From the IMG/VR virus record IMGVR_UViG_3300006641_000163, positions 1 to 25,476 of that record: a DNA stretch of 25,476 nt. One strand, given 5' to 3'. The notes below the pieces were generated by a model. That model searched no databases. It was not told where the DNA came from and worked only from the letters and a program-made list of their open reading frames with translations. Position numbers and translations under genes: made by a program. This document shows, in pieces, positions 19,815 through 25,476 of this stretch. Origin of the DNA: a virus. Positions within the stretch are counted from its first letter, which is position 1. The number at the start of each line of letters is the position of its first letter.

Positions 19815-19913
19815 AGGCCCGCAAGGGCCTGCAGCGGTGAGGGGCCGGCCGGGGAGGGCCGCCCCGCGCGCCAGTAACAGGCCCCTCACCCCTGCAACGA
19901 CACGAGGAGTGTC
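19815..19913 (+). promoter_or_regulatory. Structured leader with hairpins and a ribosome site in a loop
   Basis: Three nested signals precede the nuclease start at 19917. AGGCCC-GCAA-GGGCCT (19815-19830) is a 6-bp stem with a GNRA loop. GGTGAGGGGCC/GGCCCCTCACC (19836-19846 and 19880-19890) is an 11-bp perfect inverted repeat with a 33-nt GC-rich loop. GACAC-GAGGA-GTGTC (19899-19913) places the GAGGA ribosome site in a hairpin loop. No U-tract follows, so translational or transcript-processing control is more likely than termination. Confidence 0.6.
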
Positions 19914-19916
19914 CCC

Positions 19917-20975
19917 ATGGCCACAGTGCCCGAACCCATGCACACCACTGCCGAGATGATCTACCGGGCCTACGAGTCCGACGCAGACGACGGCCACCGC
20001 CCGCACCTGGGCGCATCCCTGATCGGCCACGCTTGCGAGCGCTACCTGTGGCTGACCTTCCGATGGGCCGGATCGAAGAAGCATTCAGGCCGGATGCTGC
20101 GCCTGTTCAAGGCCGGCAATGACTTCGAGCCGCGCATCGTGGCCGAGCTACGCCGCATCGGAGTCGAGGTCCACGATGTTGCGCCGGACGGTAAGCAGTG
20201 GCGCGTGTCGAGCATCGGCGGCCACTTCGCTGGCCACATGGACGGCGCCGCAAGGGGATTCCCCGAGGCGCCCAAGGCGTGGTCGGTCGTCGAGTTCAAG
20301 ACCCACAACGCCAAGTCTTTTGCGGCCTTGCTGAAGGATGGTGTGCAGAAGTCCAAGCCCCAGCATTACGCGCAGATGCAGACCTACATGGGCCTGACCG
20401 GCATGGTCCGCGCCATGTACATCGCGGAGAACAAAGACACCAGCGAGCTCTACGCTGAGTGGGTCCACTTTGACGAGGTCGAGTTCGCCAAGATCATGGC
20501 CCGCGCCGAGCGCGTGATCACTGCGGCCGAGCCGCCGCTGCGCTGCTCGAACGACCCGAGCTGGTACGTCTGCAAGATGTGCGACTTCCACCCCCTGTGC
20601 CATGGCGAGGAGGCGCCCGACGTCAACTGCCGCACCTGCGCGCACAGCACGCCCGTGGTCGAAGGCGAGGACGGCAAGTGGAACTGCCGCGAGTTTGGCG
20701 AGGTGGGCCTGATCGCCCAGCGTGAGTCGCACCAGTGCAGCACGCACCGCTACATCCCCATCCTGCTCGAGCGCTTCGCGACGCAGAAGTACTATGTCAA
20801 TGGTGATGTCGTGTACGAGCACGAGCACGGCACGTTTGCCAACGGCCAGGGCGACGGCGCGCTGAGCTCGCTGGAGATCAAGGCCTGCGAGCAGAAGGTG
20901 ATGCTGGCTGATGCGTCGAAGCTCAAGGGCGAGCTGCAGAAGCAGGGCTTCTTCGATGCGAGGGTCGTGAAGTGA
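19917..20975 (+). CDS. Cas4/RecB-like PD-(D/E)XK nuclease with Cys cluster
   Basis: The 352-residue product from ATG 19917 has the RecB-family nuclease core: GHMDGA with D109, VVEFKTHN with E126 and K128, and PQHYAQMQTYM (148-158, Q-x3-Y type). One Cys before the core (C40, GHACERYLW) and three after it (C219, C222 and C228 in CKMCDFHPLC) match the 4Fe-4S ligand order of Cas4 and AddB. A second set (C238, C241, C257, C274) may bind zinc. It would resect DNA ends for the Sak4-like ATPase and DUF669 protein upstream. Its stop overlaps the next GTG. This is a phage exonuclease by context; no CRISPR is present. Confidence 0.8.
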   Translation: MATVPEPMHTTAEMIYRAYESDADDGHRPHLGASLIGHACERYLWLTFRWAGSKKHSGRMLRLFKAGNDFEPRIVAELRRIGVEVHDVAPDGKQWRVSSIGGHFAGHMDGAARGFPEAPKAWSVVEFKTHNAKSFAALLKDGVQKSKPQHYAQMQTYMGLTGMVRAMYIAENKDTSELYAEWVHFDEVEFAKIMARAERVITAAEPPLRCSNDPSWYVCKMCDFHPLCHGEEAPDVNCRTCAHSTPVVEGEDGKWNCREFGEVGLIAQRESHQCSTHRYIPILLERFATQKYYVNGDVVYEHEHGTFANGQGDGALSSLEIKACEQKVMLADASKLKGELQKQGFFDARVVK

Positions 20976-21235
20976 ATCGCGAAGAGCTGGCCGAGGAGTT
21001 CGGCGAAGAGCTTCTGTTCCTGGATCCGCCGGAGTCCTTCGATCGCTGCATCGTTGGCGTGGCGCACCGCTGCGGCATGGAGCCGGTCGTGGTGTACGAC
21101 CAGGACGAGGTAATCAGCAGCCTGATGCTGGGGGGCATGGACCGCGAAGAGGCCGAGGAGTGGTTCAGCTTCAACACTGCCGGCGCCTACGTCGGGCCGC
21201 GCACGCCAATGTTCCTGATCAAGGGGGTCGCATGA
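20972..21235 (+). CDS. Small phage protein, 87 aa, GTG start
   Basis: The GTG at 20972 overlaps the nuclease stop (GTGA). The product NREELAEEFGEELLFLDPPE, then FDRCIVGVAHRCGMEPVVVY and MDREEAEEWFSFNTAGAYVG, ends TPMFLIKGVA. It belongs to a frequent type of phage protein with the pattern EEAxEWFxFNTxGAYVGxxTP. Function unknown. Its stop overlaps the helicase start by ATGA, so the three genes are coupled. Confidence 0.7.
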   Translation: MNREELAEEFGEELLFLDPPESFDRCIVGVAHRCGMEPVVVYDQDEVISSLMLGGMDREEAEEWFSFNTAGAYVGPRTPMFLIKGVA

Positions 21236-22842
21236 AGCTGCGCGACTACCAAGCCCGCGCCCTGGACGAGCTCTGGGAGTGGTTCAGCCGGCACGAGGGC
21301 GGCAACCCCATCGTCGAGGCCTGCGTCGGCGCCGGCAAGAGCCTGATGATCGCGGCCCTGGCGCAGCGCGCTGACGCCCAGTATCCGGGCACCAGGGTGC
21401 TGGTGCTGGTCCACCAGAAGGAGCTGCTCGAGCAGAACATCGAGAAGCTGCTGAAGATCTGGCCGACCGCGGACGTGGGCCTGTACTCGGCGGCCATCGG
21501 CAAAAAGCAGATGGGGTGCCAGCTCACCTACGCCACGATCGGCAGCATCTACAAGCAGGCGCACCGCCTCGGCCGCATCGACATCGTGCTGGCCGACGAG
21601 TGCCATCTGATCAACCCAAAACAGACTGGGATGTGGCGCACATTCCTGGCTGACCTGACCAAGTACAACCCGTACACCCGCGTGATCGGCTGGACAGGCA
21701 CCCCATTCCGCGGCAACGGCGTGTGGGCCACGGCCGGAGAAGAGCCGCTGTTCACCAACGTCGCCACCAGGGTGACGATGAAGGAACTGCTGGGCTTGAA
21801 GTTCCTGTCCCCACTGGTGCCAGCCCCGACCGTGGCCAGGGTGGACGCACGCGGCGTGCGCACATCCGGCGACGACTACGTCGTCAGCGAGCTGGCCAAG
21901 GTCACCGACAGGGCCGACCTTGTCGAGGCCACATGCCAGGAGATCGTCGAGCTTGCCCGCGACCGCAAGCGGTGGCTGGTGTTCGCCGTGACGATCGAGC
22001 ACGCCGAGCACGTCAGGGACGCGCTACAGCGCCGCGGAGTGACGGCTGAGGTGGTGAGTGCGGAGACCCCGAAACAAGAGCGTGCAGCCCTGATTACGGC
22101 CTTCCGCGGGGGCAGGATCCGCTGCCTGGTGAACGTGGCCGTGCTGACCACCGGCTTCGACGTCCCGGAGGTGGACTTCATAGCCCTGCTGCGTGCGACC
22201 AAGAGCCCGGTGCTGTACGTCCAGATCGCCGGCCGCGGGATGCGGATCGTCGACGGAAAGACCGACTGTCTGTGGGCCGACTTCACCGACACCACAATCG
22301 AGATGGGCCCGGTCGACGAGGTCAAGGGACGCATGCCCAGCACCAAGCGCAAGGGCGAGGCGCCCAGCAAGTTGTGCCCCGAGTGCGGCAGCAAGAACCT
22401 GGCGGCCGCGACGCAGTGCGTCGACTGCAACTTCAAGTTCCCGGAGCCTGAGCGCATCAAGCACGGCGACCAGGCCTCGAGCGCGGCCATCCTCAGCAGC
22501 CAGGCCAAGACGATGATGGAGATGGTGCCAGTCACCGACGTGCGCTATCGGCTGCACCAGAAAGACGGCGGCACCGAGAGCCTGCGCGTGGAGTATTACG
22601 ACGGCTTCCAGCGCGTGGCTTCTGAGTGGGTGTGCCTCAGCCACGAGGGCTACGCACGCAAGAAGGCCGAGGCCTGGTGGGCCATGCGCGCCAAGATCGA
22701 CGCCGTGCCTCACGACACCGAGGAAGCCCTCAAGTGGCTGGAGTACGACGACCAGATCCTGCGCAGGCCCGCGGCCGTGATCGTCAACCGGGCCGGGCAG
22801 TACCCGACCATCGTGTCTCACCAGTGGGACCAGCCAGCATGA
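21232..22842 (+). CDS. Superfamily 2 DEAD-like helicase with C-terminal zinc ribbon
   Basis: From ATG 21232 the product is 536 residues. Motif I is ACVGAGKS (30-37), motif II ADECH (121-125), motif III TGTPF (155-159), motif V TTGFDVP (306-312) and motif VI QIAGRGMR (331-338). After the helicase core a zinc ribbon, CPEC...CVDC (C382, C385, C396, C399), is followed by a roughly 135-residue C-terminal domain rich in Trp and Tyr. It is a UvrB/ResIII-like DNA helicase typical of phage recombination or replication modules, probably working with the nuclease. An ATG 72 bp upstream in frame was rejected because it lies within the previous gene. Confidence 0.85.
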   Translation: MKLRDYQARALDELWEWFSRHEGGNPIVEACVGAGKSLMIAALAQRADAQYPGTRVLVLVHQKELLEQNIEKLLKIWPTADVGLYSAAIGKKQMGCQLTYATIGSIYKQAHRLGRIDIVLADECHLINPKQTGMWRTFLADLTKYNPYTRVIGWTGTPFRGNGVWATAGEEPLFTNVATRVTMKELLGLKFLSPLVPAPTVARVDARGVRTSGDDYVVSELAKVTDRADLVEATCQEIVELARDRKRWLVFAVTIEHAEHVRDALQRRGVTAEVVSAETPKQERAALITAFRGGRIRCLVNVAVLTTGFDVPEVDFIALLRATKSPVLYVQIAGRGMRIVDGKTDCLWADFTDTTIEMGPVDEVKGRMPSTKRKGEAPSKLCPECGSKNLAAATQCVDCNFKFPEPERIKHGDQASSAAILSSQAKTMMEMVPVTDVRYRLHQKDGGTESLRVEYYDGFQRVASEWVCLSHEGYARKKAEAWWAMRAKIDAVPHDTEEALKWLEYDDQILRRPAAVIVNRAGQYPTIVSHQWDQPA

Positions 22843-23033
22843 CCAAGACCGAACTGAAGATCCGCATCGACATGCACCGCCAAATGCTCAAGGGACTCGA
22901 GAGCATCGAGGTCGGTTGCAGGACGTGCGAGCACTACGCGATGCCGGAGTGCGACAAGTGGAACGCAGCACCGCCGCCCGACATCGTGGCCAGCGGATGC
23001 GACGAGTGGCGCTGGGACGGAATACCTTTTTGA
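22839..23033 (+). CDS. Small Cys-containing phage protein, 64 aa
   Basis: Start ATG 22839 overlaps the helicase stop (ATGA). A helical N-terminus (KTELKIRIDMHRQMLKGLES) is followed by CRTCEHYAMPECDKWNAAPP and GCDEWRWDGIPF, giving four Cys that probably bind zinc. The ending GCDEWxxDxIPF is common in phage proteins of this size. Function unknown. Confidence 0.7.
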   Translation: MTKTELKIRIDMHRQMLKGLESIEVGCRTCEHYAMPECDKWNAAPPPDIVASGCDEWRWDGIPF

Positions 23034-23045
23034 CGGGAGCCAGAC

Positions 23046-23267
23046 ATGACGATTGACATGGTCAACAGCCCGCCGCACTACGCAAAGGGCGACATTGAGT
23101 GCATCGACGCGATTGCCGTGGCGACGGCAGATCTGCAAGGCATGGAGGCGGTCTGCACTGCCAATGCGATGAAGTACCTCTGGCGCTGGAAGTTTAAGAA
23201 CGGCGTCCAGGACTTGGAGAAAGCGCGCTGGTACATCGAACGACTGATCCAGGAAATGAGCAAGTGA
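23046..23267 (+). CDS. DUF3310 protein, 73 aa
   Basis: Start ATG 23046. The product has the DUF3310 signature: VNSPPHYAKGDIECIDAIAV at the N-terminus, then ANAMKYLWRWKFKNGVQDLE and a final helix ARWYIERLIQEM. DUF3310 proteins are common in phages, sometimes labelled nucleotide kinase-like without firm proof. The stop overlaps the next ATG by one base. Confidence 0.8.
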   Translation: MTIDMVNSPPHYAKGDIECIDAIAVATADLQGMEAVCTANAMKYLWRWKFKNGVQDLEKARWYIERLIQEMSK

Positions 23268-23389
23268 TGAAGAACCTCGCGAGCATGCTGGCCATTGCCA
23301 GCCTATGGTTCCTGTCGCTGATCGGAATGGGCTTCATCGCTCGCTCAATGTATGAGCTAGTGATGATCGGCTGGAGGTCGTGGCCATGA
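23267..23389 (+). CDS. Very small membrane protein, 40 aa
   Basis: This 41-codon frame from ATG 23267 overlaps the previous stop, and its own stop overlaps the next start. The product MKNLASMLAIASLWFLSLIG, then MGFIARSMYELVMIGWRSWP, has one hydrophobic helix at about residues 5-24. Exact packing in the operon makes it likely real. A role in membrane signalling or host takeover is possible but unsupported. Confidence 0.5.
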   Translation: MKNLASMLAIASLWFLSLIGMGFIARSMYELVMIGWRSWP

Positions 23390-23604
23390 GCGAGATCCTC
23401 ACCGAGCAAGAGCTGATGGTGATCAGCGACGCCAGCACCAGGCCCACCATGCTGGCCTGGCTGCAGTCCAATGGCATCCCCTACCTCGTCGCCCGATCGG
23501 GCTGGCCGCGTGTGCACCGCAAGGCGATCGAGCGCGCACTGGGCGTGGTGCCGGACGAGAAGCCGGCCAAGGACTTCGTCTTCAACTTCGACGGCCTCAA
23601 GTGA
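23386..23604 (+). CDS. DUF4224 protein, possible excisionase, 72 aa
   Basis: The ATG at 23386 has GGAGG 8 nt upstream and is preferred over GTG 23380. The product matches DUF4224: ILTEQELMVISDASTRPTML, then LQSNGIPYLVARSGWPRVHR and AIERALGV. These small proteins usually sit just before a tyrosine integrase and are thought to act as directionality factors. The stop overlaps the integrase GTG (GTGA). Confidence 0.8.
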   Translation: MSEILTEQELMVISDASTRPTMLAWLQSNGIPYLVARSGWPRVHRKAIERALGVVPDEKPAKDFVFNFDGLK

Positions 23605-24662
23605 GAAAGCGCATCCCCCACTTCCACGAGAAGCGCGGCAAGAACTGGGTCGCGTACTACCACGTCGTGCGCAAGGGCGACAAGGTGGTGTGGACCAGCC
23701 TGGGCACTGACCGATCGGCAGCGCTGCGCAAGTGGGCTGAGTTCGAGATGCAGCCGGTGCCGGCTGAGGCGGGGTCGTTCGACGCGATCATCGGGCAGTA
23801 CATGAAGTGGGCCCGGGCCGCGGTCGAAGACGGCACCCTGGCGCCTCGCACCTACGAGGACCGGGAGAAGTACCAGAAGGTCATGCTCACCGTGTTCGGT
23901 GGCAAGCCCTTCGAGGCCATCGAGTCCCAGCACGTCAGGCTCTACATCGACAAGCGCAGCGCCAAGATCAGCGCCAAGAAGGAGATGCGGTTCCTGTCGG
24001 TGCTCTGGAACTGGGCACGCGAGCGCGGCATCACGCGGCTGTCGAACCCGGTGGCCGGCGTGAAGATGCCCAAGGAGGAGGGGCGCGACATCGAGGTCCG
24101 GCCGCAGGACTACTGGCTGGTCTGGGAGTGCGGCGACCAACTGGTCAAGGACGTCCTCGAGCTGGCCGCCCGGCTGGGCACGCGCCCGCAGGAAGTGTTC
24201 GACCTGTCGTGGGACAAGATCGACCTGGCCGCAGCCCCGATGACCGTCAAGGTATGGCAGAACAAGGTCAAGAGCTGGCGCACCGTGATCGCAGACCCCG
24301 AGCTGGAGGCCATCCTGGCCCGCCTGAGAGGCGATCTGGCCCGTCCTAAGGGCAAGGTACTGGTCGACGAAAACGGCGCAGCCTTGAACCCGCTGGGGGC
24401 CTTCCGCTACCGCTTCCTGCAGGCCCGAACCGATGCCATGGCCAAGGCCGAGGCGGAGGGGCTGGACCACCAGGACTTCCAGCTCCGGGACCTGCGGCCG
24501 ATGGCGGGCCTGGCGATGCTGGATGCGCAGGGCATGGACGCGGCGCGCCGACTGCTGGGTCACAGCACCGAGCGGATGACCGCCCACTACACCACGCAGC
24601 GCCGCGGCCAGGTCTCGGAGGCTGCCAAAATTGTTAGAAGTACTTCTAACCCATCACAATGA
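23601..24662 (+). CDS. int: Tyrosine recombinase (phage integrase)
   Basis: The 353-residue product from GTG 23601 has an N-terminal arm-binding domain, a core-binding domain (about 60-150, FDAIIGQYMKWARAAVEDGT) and a catalytic domain. Catalytic residues are R195 (LGTRPQEVFDLSW), K222 or K224 in the basic turn, R299 in LRDLRPMAG, H321 in LLGHS and Y330 in AHYTTQ. The usual His of H-x-x-R is R296. It would recombine attP with the host tRNA-Cys gene; a tRNA-Cys 3' fragment lies 27 bp downstream. Its last codons and stop (CCA TCA CAA TGA) lie in an operator-like palindrome. Confidence 0.9.
   Translation: MRKRIPHFHEKRGKNWVAYYHVVRKGDKVVWTSLGTDRSAALRKWAEFEMQPVPAEAGSFDAIIGQYMKWARAAVEDGTLAPRTYEDREKYQKVMLTVFGGKPFEAIESQHVRLYIDKRSAKISAKKEMRFLSVLWNWARERGITRLSNPVAGVKMPKEEGRDIEVRPQDYWLVWECGDQLVKDVLELAARLGTRPQEVFDLSWDKIDLAAAPMTVKVWQNKVKSWRTVIADPELEAILARLRGDLARPKGKVLVDENGAALNPLGAFRYRFLQARTDAMAKAEAEGLDHQDFQLRDLRPMAGLAMLDAQGMDAARRLLGHSTERMTAHYTTQRRGQVSEAAKIVRSTSNPSQ
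24633..24650. repeat. Perfect 18-bp palindrome near attP
   Basis: GTTAGAAGTACTTCTAAC is a perfect palindrome inside the last integrase codons. Half-sites recur at 24801-24808 (GTTCTAAC) and 24866-24873 (GTTAGAAG), on the other side of the tRNA fragment. This pattern suits arm-type integrase or excisionase binding sites. Confidence 0.55.
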
Positions 24663-24665
24663 TGG
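24651..24665. promoter_or_regulatory. Operator-like palindrome at integrase stop
   Basis: CCATCA-CAA-TGATGG is a perfect inverted repeat and contains the ATCACAATG core. It includes the integrase stop codon. With the next site (24810-24819) it forms a pair flanking the tRNA fragment. Confidence 0.5.
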
Positions 24666-24688
24666 AGTTCGTAAGTGCTTGATTTCAT

Positions 24689-24737
24689 TGGAGGCGGGAG
24701 TCGGAATCGAACCGGCGTCCACGGCTTTGCAGGCCGG
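24689..24737 (-). other. attP core: 3' part of tRNA-Cys
   Basis: On the minus strand the 3' end of a tRNA-Cys can be read: CCGGC stem, CTGCAAA anticodon loop (GCA at 24728-24730), GCCGT, a 4-nt variable region, T-arm with TTCGATT loop, and TCCCGCC-T-CCA. U73 and the 4-nt variable region fit tRNA-Cys. The T-stem has one mismatch. No matching GGCGGGA 5' acceptor strand or D-arm exists, so this is a fragment, not a gene. It lies 27 bp from the integrase stop, the usual place for an attachment core that restores the host tRNA on integration. Confidence 0.8.
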
Positions 24738-24809
24738 TGCCACCGGAGGCCCGAGAGCCAGTATCCATGCGGGTTTCCGGCCGGTTCGGCTGGTCGGCTC
24801 GTTCTAACA

Positions 24810-24819
24810 TATCACAATG
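24810..24819. promoter_or_regulatory. Operator-like site downstream of attP
   Basis: TATCACAATG is preceded by TTCTAACA. The 18-bp TTCTAACATATCACAATG (24802-24819) matches TTCTAACCCATCACAATG (24644-24661) at 16 of 18 positions, so the two flank the tRNA fragment as direct repeats. No convincing -35/-10 pair is seen. The rest of 24738-24891 shows no gene. Confidence 0.45.
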
Positions 24820-24891
24820 CCTATCGCCCGGCAGGCAGCACCAATGCTGGGCGCAACCCTTGAAAGTTAGAAGCAGAAAGGAAGGCCGCTG

Positions 24892-25203
24892 ATGAGCGCA
24901 ACCTATGCCATCGCCAACGTGCAGCACGCACTGCAGGCGCTGAAGGAGAAGATCCCATCCGACCAGTGGGGCGAGACCCCGCTGCCCGTCATCGCCGCCC
25001 CGGGCTGGTGGATGGAAGAGGTCAGGCAGGAGCTAGGCGTGCCGCCCGGGTTCGAGCCTGGCGAGATCCACGGCTGCCATGTCACCCGGCAGGACACGGT
25101 CACCGAGCCGGTGCTGATCGACCACGACGGCAAGGTCTACCCGATCCTGCCGCAGTGGCTGCGCGCCAAGTCCGCGGCCGACAGCGAGGGGGGTGAGGTA
25201 TGA
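24892..25203 (+). CDS. Unknown phage protein, 103 aa
   Basis: Start ATG 24892 with AAGGAAGG upstream. The product has an N-terminal helix (NVQHALQALKEKIPSDQW), then VIAAPGWWMEEVRQELGVPP and VLIDHDGKVYPILPQWL. No family recognised. It is the first gene beyond attP and is coupled by ATGA to the next gene, which is of clear phage type. This argues that the sequence beyond the att core is still phage. Confidence 0.65.
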   Translation: MSATYAIANVQHALQALKEKIPSDQWGETPLPVIAAPGWWMEEVRQELGVPPGFEPGEIHGCHVTRQDTVTEPVLIDHDGKVYPILPQWLRAKSAADSEGGEV

Positions 25204-25430
25204 ACGAACCCAAGACAGGCGGGCCGGCGTTTCCAGTGCTGAAGCACTACGCCAACGGGCACATCGAGCAAGTTGCAGAAGGCATGACCCTGCGCGATTA
25301 CTTCGCGGCGAAGGCAATACAAGGGATGCTTGCCTCAACAGTCGGCGATGAAACCTGGGGAGCGCCTAACGATGCCGCCGTAACCGCCTATGTGTATGCC
25401 GACGCCATGTTGAAAGTGAGGCAAGAATGA
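25200..25430 (+). CDS. Conserved-type small phage protein, 76 aa
   Basis: Start ATG 25200 overlaps the previous stop (ATGA). The product contains TGGPAFPVLKHYANGHIEQV, then GMTLRDYFAAKAIQGML and AAVTAYVYADAMLKVR. The GGPAFP...GMTLRDYFAAKAxQ...YxxADAML pattern is very common in phages and prophages of Proteobacteria. Function unknown. Its stop overlaps the next start. Confidence 0.75.
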   Translation: MNEPKTGGPAFPVLKHYANGHIEQVAEGMTLRDYFAAKAIQGMLASTVGDETWGAPNDAAVTAYVYADAMLKVRQE

Positions 25431-25476
25431 ACCGCAACAGTTACCGCGAGGTCGAGCTCCAGGTCGTGCGCTGGGC
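25427..25476 (+). CDS. Start of a gene cut by the window edge
   Basis: ATG 25427 overlaps the preceding TGA (ATGA). Only 16 full codons are visible (MNRNSYREVELQVVRW). A start of this kind resembles small MazG-like pyrophosphatases of phages, but so few residues cannot support that call. Confidence 0.5.
   Translation, partial: MNRNSYREVELQVVRW

Noticed and set aside
19917-20975. Part of a CRISPR-Cas system because of the Cas4-like fold
   Set aside because: Cas4-like nucleases are common in phage recombination modules and the neighbours are Sak4-like, DUF669 and helicase genes.
24689-24780. A complete tRNA-Cys gene
   Set aside because: No D-arm and no 5' acceptor strand pairing with TCCCGCC can be found; only the 3' part is present.
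24675-24863. A frame giving GGGSRNRTGVHGFAGRC-type peptide
   Set aside because: This is the antisense translation of the tRNA-Cys 3' end, a known annotation artefact, not a protein.
1-25476. Lysis cassette (holin, endolysin, spanin)
   Set aside because: No lysozyme, amidase or glycosidase motif and no typical holin/spanin pair were found in the window; presumably outside it.

Overview
The window looks like part of the genome of a temperate, lambda-like dsDNA phage of a high-GC betaproteobacterium, probably in Burkholderiales. The reasons are uniform high GC, GGAG-type ribosome sites with ATGA/GTGA gene overlaps, a lambda-style order of modules, and a tRNA-Cys 3' end next to the integrase. 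The host assignment is inference. The phage attachment site has phage-type genes on both sides, so the sequence is best read as the non-integrated (attP) form rather than a prophage with host flanks.

Leftward half (minus strand, read from 12.5 kb down to 1). A Cro-like gene (12242-12442) diverges from a small CI-like repressor. It is followed by a 676-residue primase-helicase (10001-12031). Next is a gene-free stretch of about 370 bp (9628-10000) with about eleven copies of a GCGGATGAGAA-type repeat in both orientations, the best candidate replication origin. Then come a RusA-like resolvase, about fourteen small, mostly translationally coupled genes equivalent to the lambda nin region, and a strong leftward promoter followed at once by an intrinsic terminator. 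The late operon follows: terminase small and large subunits, a P22-size portal, and four small virion-type genes, the last cut by the window edge.

Rightward half (plus strand, 12.5 to 25.5 kb). The repressor (12555-12899) is followed by about fifteen small genes, mostly of unknown function, arranged in several short transcription units. One has the signature of a (p)ppGpp hydrolase (RelA/SpoT HD type). A recombination module follows: a Sak4-like RecA-fold ATPase, a DUF669 SSB-like protein, a Cas4/RecB-like nuclease with an apparent iron-sulfur cysteine set, and a DEAD-like superfamily 2 helicase. DUF3310 and DUF4224 proteins, a tyrosine integrase and attP come next, then further small phage genes.

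The unifying feature is a dispersed family of about twenty operator-like sites with core TATCACA-nn-TGTGATA or TTCACA-nn-TGTGATG. They lie in the promoters of many separate transcription units, at gene ends, in a terminator, in the putative origin and beside attP. In three places two sites sit exactly 23 bp apart around a -35 box, with a -10 box of TGTAAT or TGAAAT. Three of the controlled leaders also share a CCCGG...CCGGG hairpin. Together these suggest that one or both small HTH regulators control many dispersed early operons, in a way reminiscent of mycobacteriophage stoperators but found here in a lambda-like genome.
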